Below are positions 1-8,418 of a DNA stretch of 33,299 nt, piece by piece. The DNA is from an uncultured Oscillospiraceae bacterium. GTDB lineage: Bacteria; Bacillota; Clostridia; Oscillospirales; Ruminococcaceae. The notes beneath the pieces were generated by a model. It was not told where the DNA came from. It worked only from the letters and a program-made list of their open reading frames with translations, and searched no databases. Each line of letters starts with the position of its first letter. The first letter of the stretch is position 1. The stretch is taken from NCBI GenBank assembly GCA_949300115.1, contig CASGDD010000186.1:1-33299 (forward strand). Direction: 5' to 3'. A program made the position numbers and the translations under genes.

Positions 1-1
1 G

Positions 2-1111
<1,110 letters not shown>

Positions 1112-1126
<15 letters not shown>

Positions 1127-1147
1127 CGGATGGTCCGCCCCTGTTTT
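1112..1147 (+). terminator. Probable terminator of the ABC-F gene
   Basis: GGGGCGGA (1112-1119) pairs with TCCGCCCC (1134-1141) and is followed by TGTTTT. The left arm lies in the last codons of the ABC-F gene. The 14-base loop can form a smaller internal GCGGA/TCCGC alternative. The T-run is short, so efficiency is uncertain. Confidence 0.55.
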
Positions 1148-1197
1148 CGATCGCGGGATATTCCGCAAAAAAATTTGAAAAAATCGCAAATTACATC

Positions 1198-1226
1198 TTG
1201 CTTTTTCCAATCGGATGCGCTATAAT
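1198..1226 (+). promoter_or_regulatory. Sigma-A promoter of the tRNA-Gln gene
   Basis: TTGCTT (1198-1203), a 17-bp spacer, then a perfect TATAAT (1221-1226). It lies 24 bp before the mature tRNA end. The same TTGCTT-N17-TATAAT arrangement recurs at 2344-2372. Confidence 0.85.
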
Positions 1227-1249
1227 AGCTTTCGTTGACAACGAAAGAT

Positions 1250-1323
1250 TGCCCGATTGTGTAATGGTAGCACGACAGACTCTGACTCTGTTTGTCTGGG
1301 TTCGAATCCTAGTCGGGCAACCA
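1250..1323 (+). tRNA. tRNA-Gln (anticodon CTG)
   Basis: The cloverleaf folds by eye. A 7-bp acceptor pairs TGCCCGA (1250-1256) with TCGGGCA (1313-1319), followed by A and an encoded CCA (1321-1323). The D arm is GTG/CAC with a GG-containing loop. The anticodon stem ACAGA/TCTGT holds the loop CTCTGAC, giving anticodon CTG, which reads CAG. The T arm is CTGGG/CCTAG around TTCGAAT. The U1-A72 end pair is typical of tRNA-Gln. The gene is monocistronic, with its own promoter and terminator. Confidence 0.97.
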
Positions 1324-1330
1324 AAGAGAA

Positions 1331-1360
1331 ACCGAAGCGTATCATCGCTTCGGTTTTTTC
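1331..1360 (+). terminator. Rho-independent terminator of tRNA-Gln
   Basis: Perfect 9-bp stem ACCGAAGCG (1331-1339) with CGCTTCGGT (1346-1354), a 6-base loop and a run of six T residues. It starts 8 bases after the encoded CCA. Confidence 0.95.
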
Positions 1361-1470
1361 TATTCCAATCCCTGAGGGCCGGAAAATAGAAGATTCGCGC
1401 ATACAGGAGCTCGAGGCCGGGATCGGGCGTCACATCCGGGACATACTAACCGAAAAAGGAGGTTGTTCGG

Positions 1471-2310
1471 ATGGTGGTGGTGATTACCGGTGCCTCCGAT
1501 GGCATCGGCAAAGCGGTGGCCCGCCGGATGCTCGCCCGGGGCGCCACCGTCTACGGCCTGTCGACCGGCTGCTGTCATCTGCCCGGCCTGCGGGAGCGGC
1601 GGGTGGATGTGACGGATCGCGAGGCGGTGAACCGTACCCTGGACGGGATTGTGCGGCGATGGGGCCGGATCGATCTGCTGATCCTCTCGGCGGGGGTCAG
1701 TCTGATTTCCTCTGCCGATCGTATCCCGCTGAAGGCTGCCCGTCGGCTGATGGAGGTCAACTTCTGGGGGGTGGTCTATCCGCTGGAACGGGTGCTGCGG
1801 CAGATGAAGCGGCAGCGGTCGGGACGGATTGTGATCCTCTCCTCCTTTACCGGCCTGATTCCCCTGCCCTATCTGGGCTTCTACAGCAGTTCCAAGGCCG
1901 CCCTGCTTGCCTACGCACAGGCGGTGGATGACGAAGTTCGTCCCTATGGCATCCGTGTCACCGCTCTGATGCCCGGCGGGGTCCGGACAGACTTCACCCG
2001 CAAGCGCAGATGCTACCCTCCGCCGGATGCATCCGCCGCTGCGCGCTGCCGCCGGGTGTATGACCGGCTGGGATGGGAGGAACAGACCGGGCTGCGCCCG
2101 GATACCTTGGCCGGCCGGCTGGCACAGCTGACCGAGAGGGACTGTCCGCCCGTCCTCCTGCCGGTCGGCGGCATCTACCGATTCTATGCGCTGGCGCTGC
2201 GATGGTTGCCCCATTCGCTGCTGCGTTCGGCTGTCCGGTTCAAATACTGTGCACCCCATCCCCTGCCCCTCCCCGGTATGCCGCACAAGCTTTACACCCC
2301 CTCCAGATGA
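1471..2310 (+). CDS. Short-chain dehydrogenase/reductase (SDR) family oxidoreductase
   Basis: A classical SDR of 279 residues, predicted to be a soluble NAD(P)-dependent oxidoreductase. The N-terminal cofactor motif is TGASDGIG (residues 6-13). The S-A-G stretch is at 73-75, and the catalytic Asn98, Ser125, Tyr138 and Lys142 are in place (Y-S-S-S-K). A P-G-G-V-R-T loop follows near 168. The ATG start is preceded by AAAGGAGG at good spacing. The C-terminal ~70 residues, with the pattern L-P-H-S-L-L-R, resemble the membrane-associated tail of SDRs acting on lipid or sphingoid-type substrates, but the substrate cannot be named. It stands alone between the tRNA terminator and its own terminator; no clear promoter was found in the ~110 bp before it. 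Confidence 0.9.
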   Translation: MVVVITGASDGIGKAVARRMLARGATVYGLSTGCCHLPGLRERRVDVTDREAVNRTLDGIVRRWGRIDLLILSAGVSLISSADRIPLKAARRLMEVNFWGVVYPLERVLRQMKRQRSGRIVILSSFTGLIPLPYLGFYSSSKAALLAYAQAVDDEVRPYGIRVTALMPGGVRTDFTRKRRCYPPPDASAAARCRRVYDRLGWEEQTGLRPDTLAGRLAQLTERDCPPVLLPVGGIYRFYALALRWLPHSLLRSAVRFKYCAPHPLPLPGMPHKLYTPSR

Positions 2311-2315
2311 TCGAG

Positions 2316-2350
2316 AGAACCCCCATCCAACGAGATGGGGTTCTTGCTTT
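2316..2350 (+). terminator. Rho-independent terminator of the SDR gene
   Basis: The arm starting AGAACCCC pairs with GATGGGGTTCT, with one extra C bulged in the left arm. A T-rich tail ending in TTTT follows. The tail overlaps the -35 element of the next promoter. Confidence 0.8.
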
Positions 2351-2372
2351 TCCATAGCACCTCTCTTATAAT
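2344..2372 (+). promoter_or_regulatory. Sigma-A promoter of the sugar-acid dehydrogenase operon
   Basis: TTGCTT (2344-2349), 17-bp spacer, TATAAT (2367-2372). The -35 box lies inside the T-tail of the preceding terminator, so termination and initiation are packed into about 60 bp. The untranslated leader to 2451 is about 70 nt. Confidence 0.8.
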
Positions 2373-2450
2373 GAAAGCAGCGGACCGGGGTTCGGCCGAC
2401 GCCATCCCCCGGCTGACAGAGGGATTTTCCCATTTGAAGGAGGCAGCAGC

Positions 2451-3464
2451 ATGAAACAGATTGTGATCCATACTCCGGGTGACGTTCGGGTCGAAGAGGC
2501 CGAACGCCCGGTTCTCAGCGAGGGCCATGCGATTTTAAAGCTGCTCTATGGCGGCATCTGCGGCTCGGATCTCGGTACCTACAGGGGCACCTTCCTCTAT
2601 GCCGATTACCCGCGCATCCCCGGACATGAGTTTTCCGCCGAGATTGTCGAAATCGGCCCCAACGACCGCGGACTTGTCCCCGGCATGGTCGTTACCGCCA
2701 ATCCCTATTTTAACTGCGGGCACTGCTATTCCTGCCAGCGGGGTTTCCGCAACTGCTGTACCTCCAACCAGACGATGGGCGCTCAGCGGGATGGCGCCTT
2801 CCGGGAGTATATCACGATGCCCATCGACCGTATCTACGACGGCAGAGGCCTCGATCCGATCAGCCTCGCGCTGATTGAGCCGTTCTGCATCAGCTACCAC
2901 GCCGCCAAGCGGGTGGAGATCAAGCCGGGTGACCGGGTGCTGGTGATCGGCGCCGGTACCATCGGCCATCTCGCCGCGGCGGCTGCCCGGATGCTGGGCG
3001 GGGAGGTCTGGATGACCGATATCTCAGCCCACAAGCTTGAGATGGCCCGGCCGATGGGGCTTGCCGGCAGCTTTCTCAATGGGGAGGATTTTCAAGAGCG
3101 GGTGGACGCGATTACCGGCGGACGGGGCTTTGACGTCTGCATCGAGGCGGTCGGGCTTCCCTCCACCTTCCAGAACGCGGTCGACGCCGCCGCCTTCCGC
3201 GGCCGTGTGGCGGTGGTTGGCATTGGCAAGCAGAGTCTCGACTTCTTCTATTCGGTCATCCAGACCAAGGAGCTCGATATCCGCGGGTCCCGCAACGCGC
3301 TGCCGGAGGATTTCCTCGAGCTGATCGAACGGGTGGGCCGTGGGGAATTCGATGTCAAGTCGATCGTGTCGGCGGTCTACGCGTTGGAGGAGGCGCCCCG
3401 AGCTTTTCAGGATTTCGCCGAAAATGGCGCCAATCTGCTGAAAGTCCTCATCCGCTTTTGTTAA
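2451..3464 (+). CDS. Zinc-dependent alcohol dehydrogenase (MDR family), probable sugar-acid/polyol 5-dehydrogenase
   Basis: A 337-residue medium-chain dehydrogenase. The catalytic zinc site is Cys37 (GICGSD) with His59-Glu60 (PGHE). The structural zinc site is Cys89, Cys92, Cys95 and Cys103. The NAD(P) Rossmann motif GAGTIG is at residues 167-172. Start: ATG after AAGGAGG. The next gene begins 10 bases downstream and encodes a tagaturonate reductase-like enzyme. That pairing suggests oxidation of a hexonate such as L-galactonate to tagaturonate (LgoD-like); this is inference from context. L-idonate 5-dehydrogenase, galactitol-phosphate or sorbitol dehydrogenases share the same fold and cannot be excluded. 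The promoter at 2344-2372 should drive both genes. Confidence 0.87.
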   Translation: MKQIVIHTPGDVRVEEAERPVLSEGHAILKLLYGGICGSDLGTYRGTFLYADYPRIPGHEFSAEIVEIGPNDRGLVPGMVVTANPYFNCGHCYSCQRGFRNCCTSNQTMGAQRDGAFREYITMPIDRIYDGRGLDPISLALIEPFCISYHAAKRVEIKPGDRVLVIGAGTIGHLAAAAARMLGGEVWMTDISAHKLEMARPMGLAGSFLNGEDFQERVDAITGGRGFDVCIEAVGLPSTFQNAVDAAAFRGRVAVVGIGKQSLDFFYSVIQTKELDIRGSRNALPEDFLELIERVGRGEFDVKSIVSAVYALEEAPRAFQDFAENGANLLKVLIRFC

Positions 3465-3474
3465 GGAGGCAGCG

Positions 3475-4947
3475 ATGATGCAGAAGATTCAACAGGCTGT
3501 ACCCAAGCGTTTCGGCGAGCTGCCGGTCAAGCTGCTGCAGATCGGTACCGGCAACTTCCTGCGTGCCTTCATCGGCCCGATGATCGAGCGGATGAATGCA
3601 CAAGGGCTTTTCGGCGGCAGTTACAAGGTGGTGCAGACCCAGGGAAGCGGCACGGCCGCTCGATTCAATGCCCAGAACGGCCTTTATACCGTCCTTTCGC
3701 GCGGCATCGAGGGGGGCACCTTTGTGGAGGAGGTGCTTCCGATCACCTCGGTGCGGGAGGCGATCTCCACCGAAACCGACTACGCGCGTTTTCTTGCCGA
3801 GGGGGAAAATCCCGATCTGGCGATCGTCCTCTCGAATACCACCGAGGCGGGACTGGTCTATGAACCGGACTGCCGTCTCGAGGATGGCCCGCCCCACAGC
3901 TATCCCGCCAAACTCACCGCCCTGCTGTATCGCCGTTTTACCGCCTTCGGCGGATCGGATGCGAGCGGCCTGCTGATCCTGCCGCTCGAGCTGGTTGACC
4001 AGGGCGGCGACCGGCTCAAAACGATCGTTCTCCGTCATGCCGGGGACTGGCAGCTGGGGGAGGATTTCTGCAGATGGCTGGAAACCGGCTGCACCTTTGC
4101 CAATACGCTGGTGGATCGGATTGTCACCGGCTATCCGGCCGAGGAGGATACCGCCCTCTTTGACAAGCTCGGCTATACCGACCCGCTGCTCACTACCTGT
4201 GAACCGTTCAGCTTTTTTGCCATTGAGGGGGATCCCCAGCTGGCCGACCGCTTCCCCGCCCGAAAAGCCGGCTTTGATGTCGTCGTCGAACGGGACATCA
4301 GCCGCTACCGGATGCGCAAGGTGCGCTTGCTCAACGGTGCGCACACAACCCTTGTGGCGGCTGGCTATCTTGCCGGACACGATACGGTGCGCGCATGCAT
4401 CACCGATCCTATTTTCCGCCGCTTCCTCGAACGGGCGCTCGAGGAGGAGATTATCCCCAATGTCCCGATGGATCCGGACGAGCTGCATGCCTTTAAGGAT
4501 GCCATCCTCGACCGTTTTCTCAATCCAAGCATCCGCCACCGGCTGCTCGATATTGCGCTGCATTCGGTCTCGAAGTTTACCGTCCGGCTGCTTCCCTCCA
4601 TCCAGGCGGCGGCCGATGCCGGACGGACAACCCCGCTGCTGGCCTTTTCCCTAGCGGCTCTTCTCCGCTTCTACCGGGTCGAACCGGATGGCAGCGGCGG
4701 TTATCGGGGCATGCGGGGGGATACACCCTATCCGGTGCGGGAGGATGAGGCGATTCTCCGCTATTTTTCCGCGCTTTGGCAGGGCGATACCACCGGCACC
4801 ACGGTTGCCCGGGCGGCCCTCGCCAACACCGCGCTGTGGGGGGAAGATCTTACCCGCCTGCCCGGTCTCCAGGAGTTGGTTGCCGCCCACCTCGACGCCA
4901 TCGAGGCGGAGGGGATCCTGCCGGCGCTGCAGCAGCTGCTCGGATAA
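3475..4947 (+). CDS. uxaB: Tagaturonate reductase / mannitol dehydrogenase family (UxaB-like)
   Basis: A 490-residue member of the polyol-specific long-chain dehydrogenase family. The N-terminal cofactor motif is QIGTGNFLRAF (residues 21-31). SNTTEAGL (~120) and LPLELVDQGG (~169) are typical of altronate oxidoreductases. The catalytic K-x4-N-x2-H motif is Lys282, Asn287 and His290. UxaB interconverts D-tagaturonate and D-altronate with NADH in galacturonate catabolism. Fructuronate reductase (UxuB) and mannitol dehydrogenase are related, so the exact substrate is inferred. The start is one of two adjacent ATG codons (3475 or 3478) behind AAGGAGG. No altronate dehydratase, isomerase or KDG kinase gene is nearby. 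Confidence 0.87.
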   Translation: MMQKIQQAVPKRFGELPVKLLQIGTGNFLRAFIGPMIERMNAQGLFGGSYKVVQTQGSGTAARFNAQNGLYTVLSRGIEGGTFVEEVLPITSVREAISTETDYARFLAEGENPDLAIVLSNTTEAGLVYEPDCRLEDGPPHSYPAKLTALLYRRFTAFGGSDASGLLILPLELVDQGGDRLKTIVLRHAGDWQLGEDFCRWLETGCTFANTLVDRIVTGYPAEEDTALFDKLGYTDPLLTTCEPFSFFAIEGDPQLADRFPARKAGFDVVVERDISRYRMRKVRLLNGAHTTLVAAGYLAGHDTVRACITDPIFRRFLERALEEEIIPNVPMDPDELHAFKDAILDRFLNPSIRHRLLDIALHSVSKFTVRLLPSIQAAADAGRTTPLLAFSLAALLRFYRVEPDGSGGYRGMRGDTPYPVREDEAILRYFSALWQGDTTGTTVARAALANTALWGEDLTRLPGLQELVAAHLDAIEAEGILPALQQLLG

Positions 4948-4994
4948 ACCACGCTGCCCGTCGGGCGGCTATCCAACCTCGGATTTCAGCTATG

Positions 4995-5029
4995 CAAAAG
5001 GGCTGTCCTTTTTAAGGACAGCCCTTTTG
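4995..5029. terminator. Bidirectional terminator between convergent operons
   Basis: Perfect 16-bp stem, from CAAAAGGGCTGTCCTT (4995-5010) to AAGGACAGCCCTTTTG (5014-5029), with a TTT loop. It has T-runs on both strands. It separates uxaB (plus) from the acyl-CoA synthetase (minus). Confidence 0.95.
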
Positions 5030-5042
5030 TTTGGCGCTGTGG

Positions 5043-6722
5043 TTATTGCTTCTGTCCGTTCGCGTTGCCGCGCAGGACGGTGCGGCGGATCTTGCCGCTG
5101 ATCGTCTTGGGCAGCTCGGGGACAAACTCGACGATGCGGGGGTATTTATAGGGTGCGGTTTGATGCTTGACGTGGTTCTGCAGCTCCTTGGCCAGCGCAT
5201 CACTCGGTTCATAACCTTTGGCCAGCACGACGGTTGCCTTGACCACCTGGCCGCGAACCGGGTCGGGGGCGCCGGTGACGGCGCATTCGAGTACCGCCGG
5301 GTGTTCGATCAGGACGCTTTCGACCTCGAAGGGGCCGATGCGGTAACCGGAAGCCTTGATGACGTCGTCGGTGCGGCCGACATACCAGAAGTAGCCGTCC
5401 TCATCCCGCCAGGCGGTATCGCCGGTGTGGTAGACCCCACCCCGCCAGACCTGGGCAGTCAGCTCGGGATCGCGGTAGTAGCCGCCGAAGATACCGACCT
5501 GATGCTCTCGGGGACGGATGATGATCTCGCCCACCTCACCGGTCCGGACGGGATGGAGGTCCTCGTCGACCAGGTCGAGGTCATAGACCGGATTGCGCTT
5601 GCCCATCGAACCGGGCCGGGGGTTCATCCCGCGGAGGGTTGCACACTGGACGGTCGTCTCGGTCTGGCCGAACGCCTCCATCAGCTTGAGCCCGGTCGCC
5701 TTGTAGAACTGCTGGAAAACCTCAGGGTTGAGCGCCTCACCGGCGATGGTCGTATGCTGCAGGCAGCTCAGATCATACTTCGAGAGATCCTCCTTGATGA
5801 AGAAGCGGAAGACGGTCGGCGGCGCGCAGAAGGTGGTGATGCGGTACTTCTGGATGCGCTCGAGCAGATCGGACGGCACAAATTTTTCGAAGTCGTAGAC
5901 AAAGATGCCGGCGCCCAAAAACCACTGGCCGTAGAGTTTGCCCCAGACCGCCTTGGCCCAACCGGTTTCGGCCAGTGTCAGATGCAGCCCGTTTGGATCG
6001 ACACAGTGCCAGTGTTTGGCGGTGACAATGTGGGCGATCGGATACTCGTAGTTGTGGACCACCATCTTGGGCTGGCCGGTGGTGCCCGAGGTGAAATAGA
6101 GCAGCATCATATCGTGGATATGGCTCTCCTGCCGCTCGAAGGTGTCCGGCTGGCTTTCCAGCGCCCGGTCGAAGTCGATCCATCCCTCCCGGGGTTCGCC
6201 GTAGCCGCCCGCGCTCATCTTGACCCCCATCCAGGGGCAGGCCTGCTGTGCCGCGTCGGCATAGGCCCTGACATCGCCGTCCGAGGTGCAAACGATCGCC
6301 TTGACCTCGGCCATCTCAAAGCGGTAGCGCAGATCCTTCTCGGTGAGCAGATGGGTGCCCGGCACCGCGACCGCGCCCAGCTTGTGCAGCCCGAGGATGG
6401 CAAACCAGAACTGGTAGTGACGTTTTAAAACCAGCATCACCTTGTCGCCCCGGCCGATGCCGTAGCTTTGAAAGAGGTTGGCCGCCCGGTTGCTCATCCG
6501 CTCGATGTCCGAAAAGCTGAAGGTATGCTCCTTCCCCTGTTCATCGCACCAGAGCATCGCCCGGCGGTCGGGCTCGATTTCGGCGATCTTGCGCACCACA
6601 TCGTAGGCGAAGTTGAAGTTTTCGGGCGCCATGACATCAAAGGAGGCAAGCACCCCGTCCTTGTCGTAGCTTTCCTTGCAGTATTGCAGGTGGAGCTCCT
6701 CCACCATCCGTTTTGCGTCCAT
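5043..6722 (-). CDS. AMP-forming acyl-CoA synthetase (acetyl/medium or branched-chain acyl-CoA ligase type)
   Basis: A 559-residue ANL-superfamily adenylating enzyme: carboxylate + ATP + CoA gives acyl-CoA + AMP + PPi. Core motifs in order: A3 loop YFTSGTTGQPK (~215), A5 EAFGQTET (~340), A7 YHTGD (~425), hinge GRTDDVIKASGYRIG (~445), and the C-terminal catalytic lysine in TISGKIRRT (~540). No acyl-carrier or membrane domain is present. Substrate class cannot be read from sequence. The ATG lies 4 bases after the stop of the upstream regulator, and its AGGAGG overlaps that gene's end, so translation is probably coupled. The pair sits behind a T-box leader that probably senses tRNA-Ile. This suggests activation of a branched-chain acid such as 2-methylbutyrate for isoleucine synthesis (inference). 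Confidence 0.9.
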   Translation of the reverse strand: MDAKRMVEELHLQYCKESYDKDGVLASFDVMAPENFNFAYDVVRKIAEIEPDRRAMLWCDEQGKEHTFSFSDIERMSNRAANLFQSYGIGRGDKVMLVLKRHYQFWFAILGLHKLGAVAVPGTHLLTEKDLRYRFEMAEVKAIVCTSDGDVRAYADAAQQACPWMGVKMSAGGYGEPREGWIDFDRALESQPDTFERQESHIHDMMLLYFTSGTTGQPKMVVHNYEYPIAHIVTAKHWHCVDPNGLHLTLAETGWAKAVWGKLYGQWFLGAGIFVYDFEKFVPSDLLERIQKYRITTFCAPPTVFRFFIKEDLSKYDLSCLQHTTIAGEALNPEVFQQFYKATGLKLMEAFGQTETTVQCATLRGMNPRPGSMGKRNPVYDLDLVDEDLHPVRTGEVGEIIIRPREHQVGIFGGYYRDPELTAQVWRGGVYHTGDTAWRDEDGYFWYVGRTDDVIKASGYRIGPFEVESVLIEHPAVLECAVTGAPDPVRGQVVKATVVLAKGYEPSDALAKELQNHVKHQTAPYKYPRIVEFVPELPKTISGKIRRTVLRGNANGQKQ

Positions 6723-6726
6723 CCTG

Positions 6727-7299
6727 TTAATCCTCCTTTTTCATGACAACGGCCAGAAAGACACAGTCCTCGCCGCCGGTGGCGATCATGCCGTGACCAT
6801 GGCCCGAATCGTAATAGATGGCGTCGCCCTCGTGCAGTACCTCGACGTGGTTTTCCATCACAACCTTGAGGCTACCCTTGAGGATGAGGTCGAATTCCTG
6901 CCCCTCGTGCACCGACAGACGGATCGGTTTGTTCTGGTCCTCCTCCCGGTAGGGCGCGGTCACGATGAACGGCTCGGACAGGCGGTTTTTAAACAGATGG
7001 GCCATGTGCAGGTAGCTGAACCCCTCCCTGCGCTGGATCGGCAGGCCCTGGTTTTTGCGCACCACCGTGTAGAAGGACAGACGGGGCGCGACACCGGTGA
7101 CAATCTCGGTCAGGTCCACCCCAAGGGTATCGGCCACATGGTAGAGGAAGGTGAAAGAAAAATCGGTCTCCCCCGCCTCCATCTGCCGGTACTCCTCGGG
7201 GGTCGTGCCGGTGGCCTCGGCCATCGTTTCGACCGGAATGTCGAGAATTTCACGCAGGGCATGGATGCGTTCGGCAATCTCTTTAATACGGTATTCCAT
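6727..7299 (-). CDS. XRE-family transcriptional regulator with C-terminal cupin sensor domain
   Basis: 190 residues. The N-terminal helix-turn-helix (about 1-65) includes an ME-AGE-type recognition segment, followed by a cupin_2-like beta barrel (about 110-185) with H-E-G-Q-E-F, L-H-E-G-D and D-S-G-H-G-H. Such proteins usually bind DNA and sense a small ligand through the cupin. The ATG at 7299 follows AAGGAGG at good spacing; a longer open frame runs up to 7407 through the T-box terminator and is not credible. The start is about 57 bases below the T-box terminator. It is co-transcribed with the acyl-CoA synthetase and may be its specific regulator, a common pairing in Clostridia. Confidence 0.9.
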   Translation of the reverse strand: MEYRIKEIAERIHALREILDIPVETMAEATGTTPEEYRQMEAGETDFSFTFLYHVADTLGVDLTEIVTGVAPRLSFYTVVRKNQGLPIQRREGFSYLHMAHLFKNRLSEPFIVTAPYREEDQNKPIRLSVHEGQEFDLILKGSLKVVMENHVEVLHEGDAIYYDSGHGHGMIATGGEDCVFLAVVMKKED

Positions 7300-7355
7300 C
7301 AGATAATCCTCCTTTTTGATGCTGCGTTGGGATGGGCAGCGGCGCCTGCAAGCAA

Positions 7356-7391
7356 CAAAAAACGTCCCGCCCCTCTTTGGGGCGAGACGTT
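7356..7391 (-). terminator. Regulated terminator of the T-box leader
   Basis: On the minus strand AACGTCTCGCCCC pairs with GGGGCGGGACGTT around AAAGA, with a single U-G pair in the stem (hairpin 7391-7361). A run of T residues follows. It directly follows the T-box core, as expected for the antiterminator/terminator switch. Confidence 0.93.
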
Positions 7392-7642
7392 GATCCCGCG
7401 GTACCACCCAATTTGCGTCCGGAAGGACGCCGCTCTGCGGAGTTCCAGCAAACTCCCGACCTTAACGCGATCCCACGGGGACAGCCTACTCACCTGCGGC
7501 GCATCCGCCGCATGGGTTTCGGTACCCGGCTCGGGAGTGATAGGTCCCTTCTCCATCCCCTCGGACTCGCACCAACCGTCCGCTCTCTGTAGAGGATCCC
7601 GTGGAGGGGGCCGTCTCCGTCACAGCCTTTTTGTATCTGCTT
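7356..7642 (-). promoter_or_regulatory. T-box leader (tRNA-sensing riboswitch), specifier probably ATC (Ile)
   Basis: Read on the minus strand, the leader has all hallmarks. Stem I carries the conserved GCTGTGACGGAGA start, AGAGAGCGG (about 7588-7580) and GGTTGGTG (about 7577-7570). The specifier region reads CCT-ATC-ACTCCCGAGCC, with ATC at 7541-7539 followed by the expected purine. The T-box core GGGTGGTACCGCGGG is at 7409-7395, and a terminator follows. Uncharged tRNA should stabilise the antiterminator and allow transcription of the XRE-cupin and acyl-CoA synthetase genes. The T-box class is secure; the isoleucine assignment is by alignment of the specifier flank by eye and is moderately sure. 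No aminoacyl-tRNA synthetase is downstream. Confidence 0.93.
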
Positions 7643-7646
7643 GCTT

Positions 7647-8336
7647 TTATTTTATGCGAAGCGGACAGGCTTCGTCAATAGCAGATGCTACAAGGTTTTT
7701 GAGCTTTTCCGGGCTTTCCATTAGGAATTTTGCACCATTCTGCACCAACTCCTCATAGCCGCGGAAGCCCCAGAGTACCCCGACCGGGATGCAGCCGGCG
7801 TTGCGGGCGGTCTGCATATCGACCCCCGAATCGCCCACATAGAAACAGTCGGCGGGCCGGATATCAAACGCCTCCAGCTCCTCGAGCACCGCCGTTGGGT
7901 CGGGTTTGTGCGGCCGTCCCTCCCGGTGTCCGATCACCGCGTCGAAGACATCCGCGCCGAACAGTGCCGCAACCACCCGATGGGCAGCCGCATCCGGTTT
8001 GTTGGTAAAAACGCCCAGACGCAGGCCGTGCATCTTGCAGAAACGCAGCAGCGCTTCGATGCCCGGATAGGGTGCGGTGCGTTCGAGGCTGTGGTCGTAG
8101 TAGTAGGCCTGCAGTTCCTCCTTCAGCCGGATCACCGCATCCTCCTCGAGAACAAGCTCCTTCGGCAGCATCCGCCGCGTCAGGTTGAGCATTCCATCCC
8201 CGACAAACAGCCGGAAAGCGTCGGTCGGGTGGGTCGGATAGCCGTGCATTTCGAGAATATGGTTGCCGGCCGCCGCGAGGTCGGCCAGTGAATTGATCAG
8301 GGTGCCGTCGAGGTCAAACATCATCGCGCGAATCAA
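7647..8336 (-). CDS. HAD-superfamily phosphatase, phosphoglycolate phosphatase-like
   Basis: 229 residues. HAD motif I is FDLDGTL (nucleophile Asp8, general acid Asp10). A helical cap follows (about 18-85). Motif II is in VFTNKPD (~110), motif III Lys in PHKPDP (~143), and motif IV FYVGDSGVDMQTA (~165). The family hydrolyses phosphate monoesters in the cytoplasm; Gph/PpaX/beta-phosphoglucomutase-like members look alike, so the substrate is open. A TTG start at 8336 is chosen because a GGAAAGGCGGG-like ribosome site lies upstream and a near-ideal promoter gives a start near 8362. The ATG at 8324 has no ribosome site. It is transcribed on its own, between gerAC and the T-box operon. Confidence 0.88.
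   Translation of the reverse strand: MIRAMMFDLDGTLINSLADLAAAGNHILEMHGYPTHPTDAFRLFVGDGMLNLTRRMLPKELVLEEDAVIRLKEELQAYYYDHSLERTAPYPGIEALLRFCKMHGLRLGVFTNKPDAAAHRVVAALFGADVFDAVIGHREGRPHKPDPTAVLEELEAFDIRPADCFYVGDSGVDMQTARNAGCIPVGVLWGFRGYEELVQNGAKFLMESPEKLKNLVASAIDEACPLRIK
7649..7678 (-). promoter_or_regulatory. Probable promoter of the T-box operon, inside the HAD gene 3' end
   Basis: On the minus strand TTGACG (7678-7673), 18-bp spacer, TAAAAT (7654-7649). The -10 box overlaps the HAD stop codon, placing the start near 7642, just before stem I of the T-box. Confidence 0.65.
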
Positions 8337-8368
8337 GCTGTATCCCGCCTTTCCTTCGGTCCAGCTCC

Positions 8369-8396
8369 ATTATACCCGCCCTGCGGATGATGTCAA
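8369..8396 (-). promoter_or_regulatory. Consensus sigma-A promoter of the HAD gene
   Basis: On the minus strand a perfect TTGACA (8396-8391), 16-bp spacer and perfect TATAAT (8374-8369). Expected start near 8362, leaving a short leader of about 25 nt. It separates HAD expression from the germination operon upstream. Confidence 0.88.
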
Positions 8397-8418
8397 GAGC
8401 GGGCGGCGGCTTGGGCTG

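Noticed and set aside
5031-6428. A 465-codon plus-strand open frame opposite the acyl-CoA synthetase
   Set aside because: No ribosome site and no motif; the opposite strand carries all adenylation motifs in order.
7299-7407. Upstream extension of the XRE-cupin protein to 7407
   Set aside because: It would read through the T-box core and terminator; the ATG at 7299 has an ideal ribosome site.
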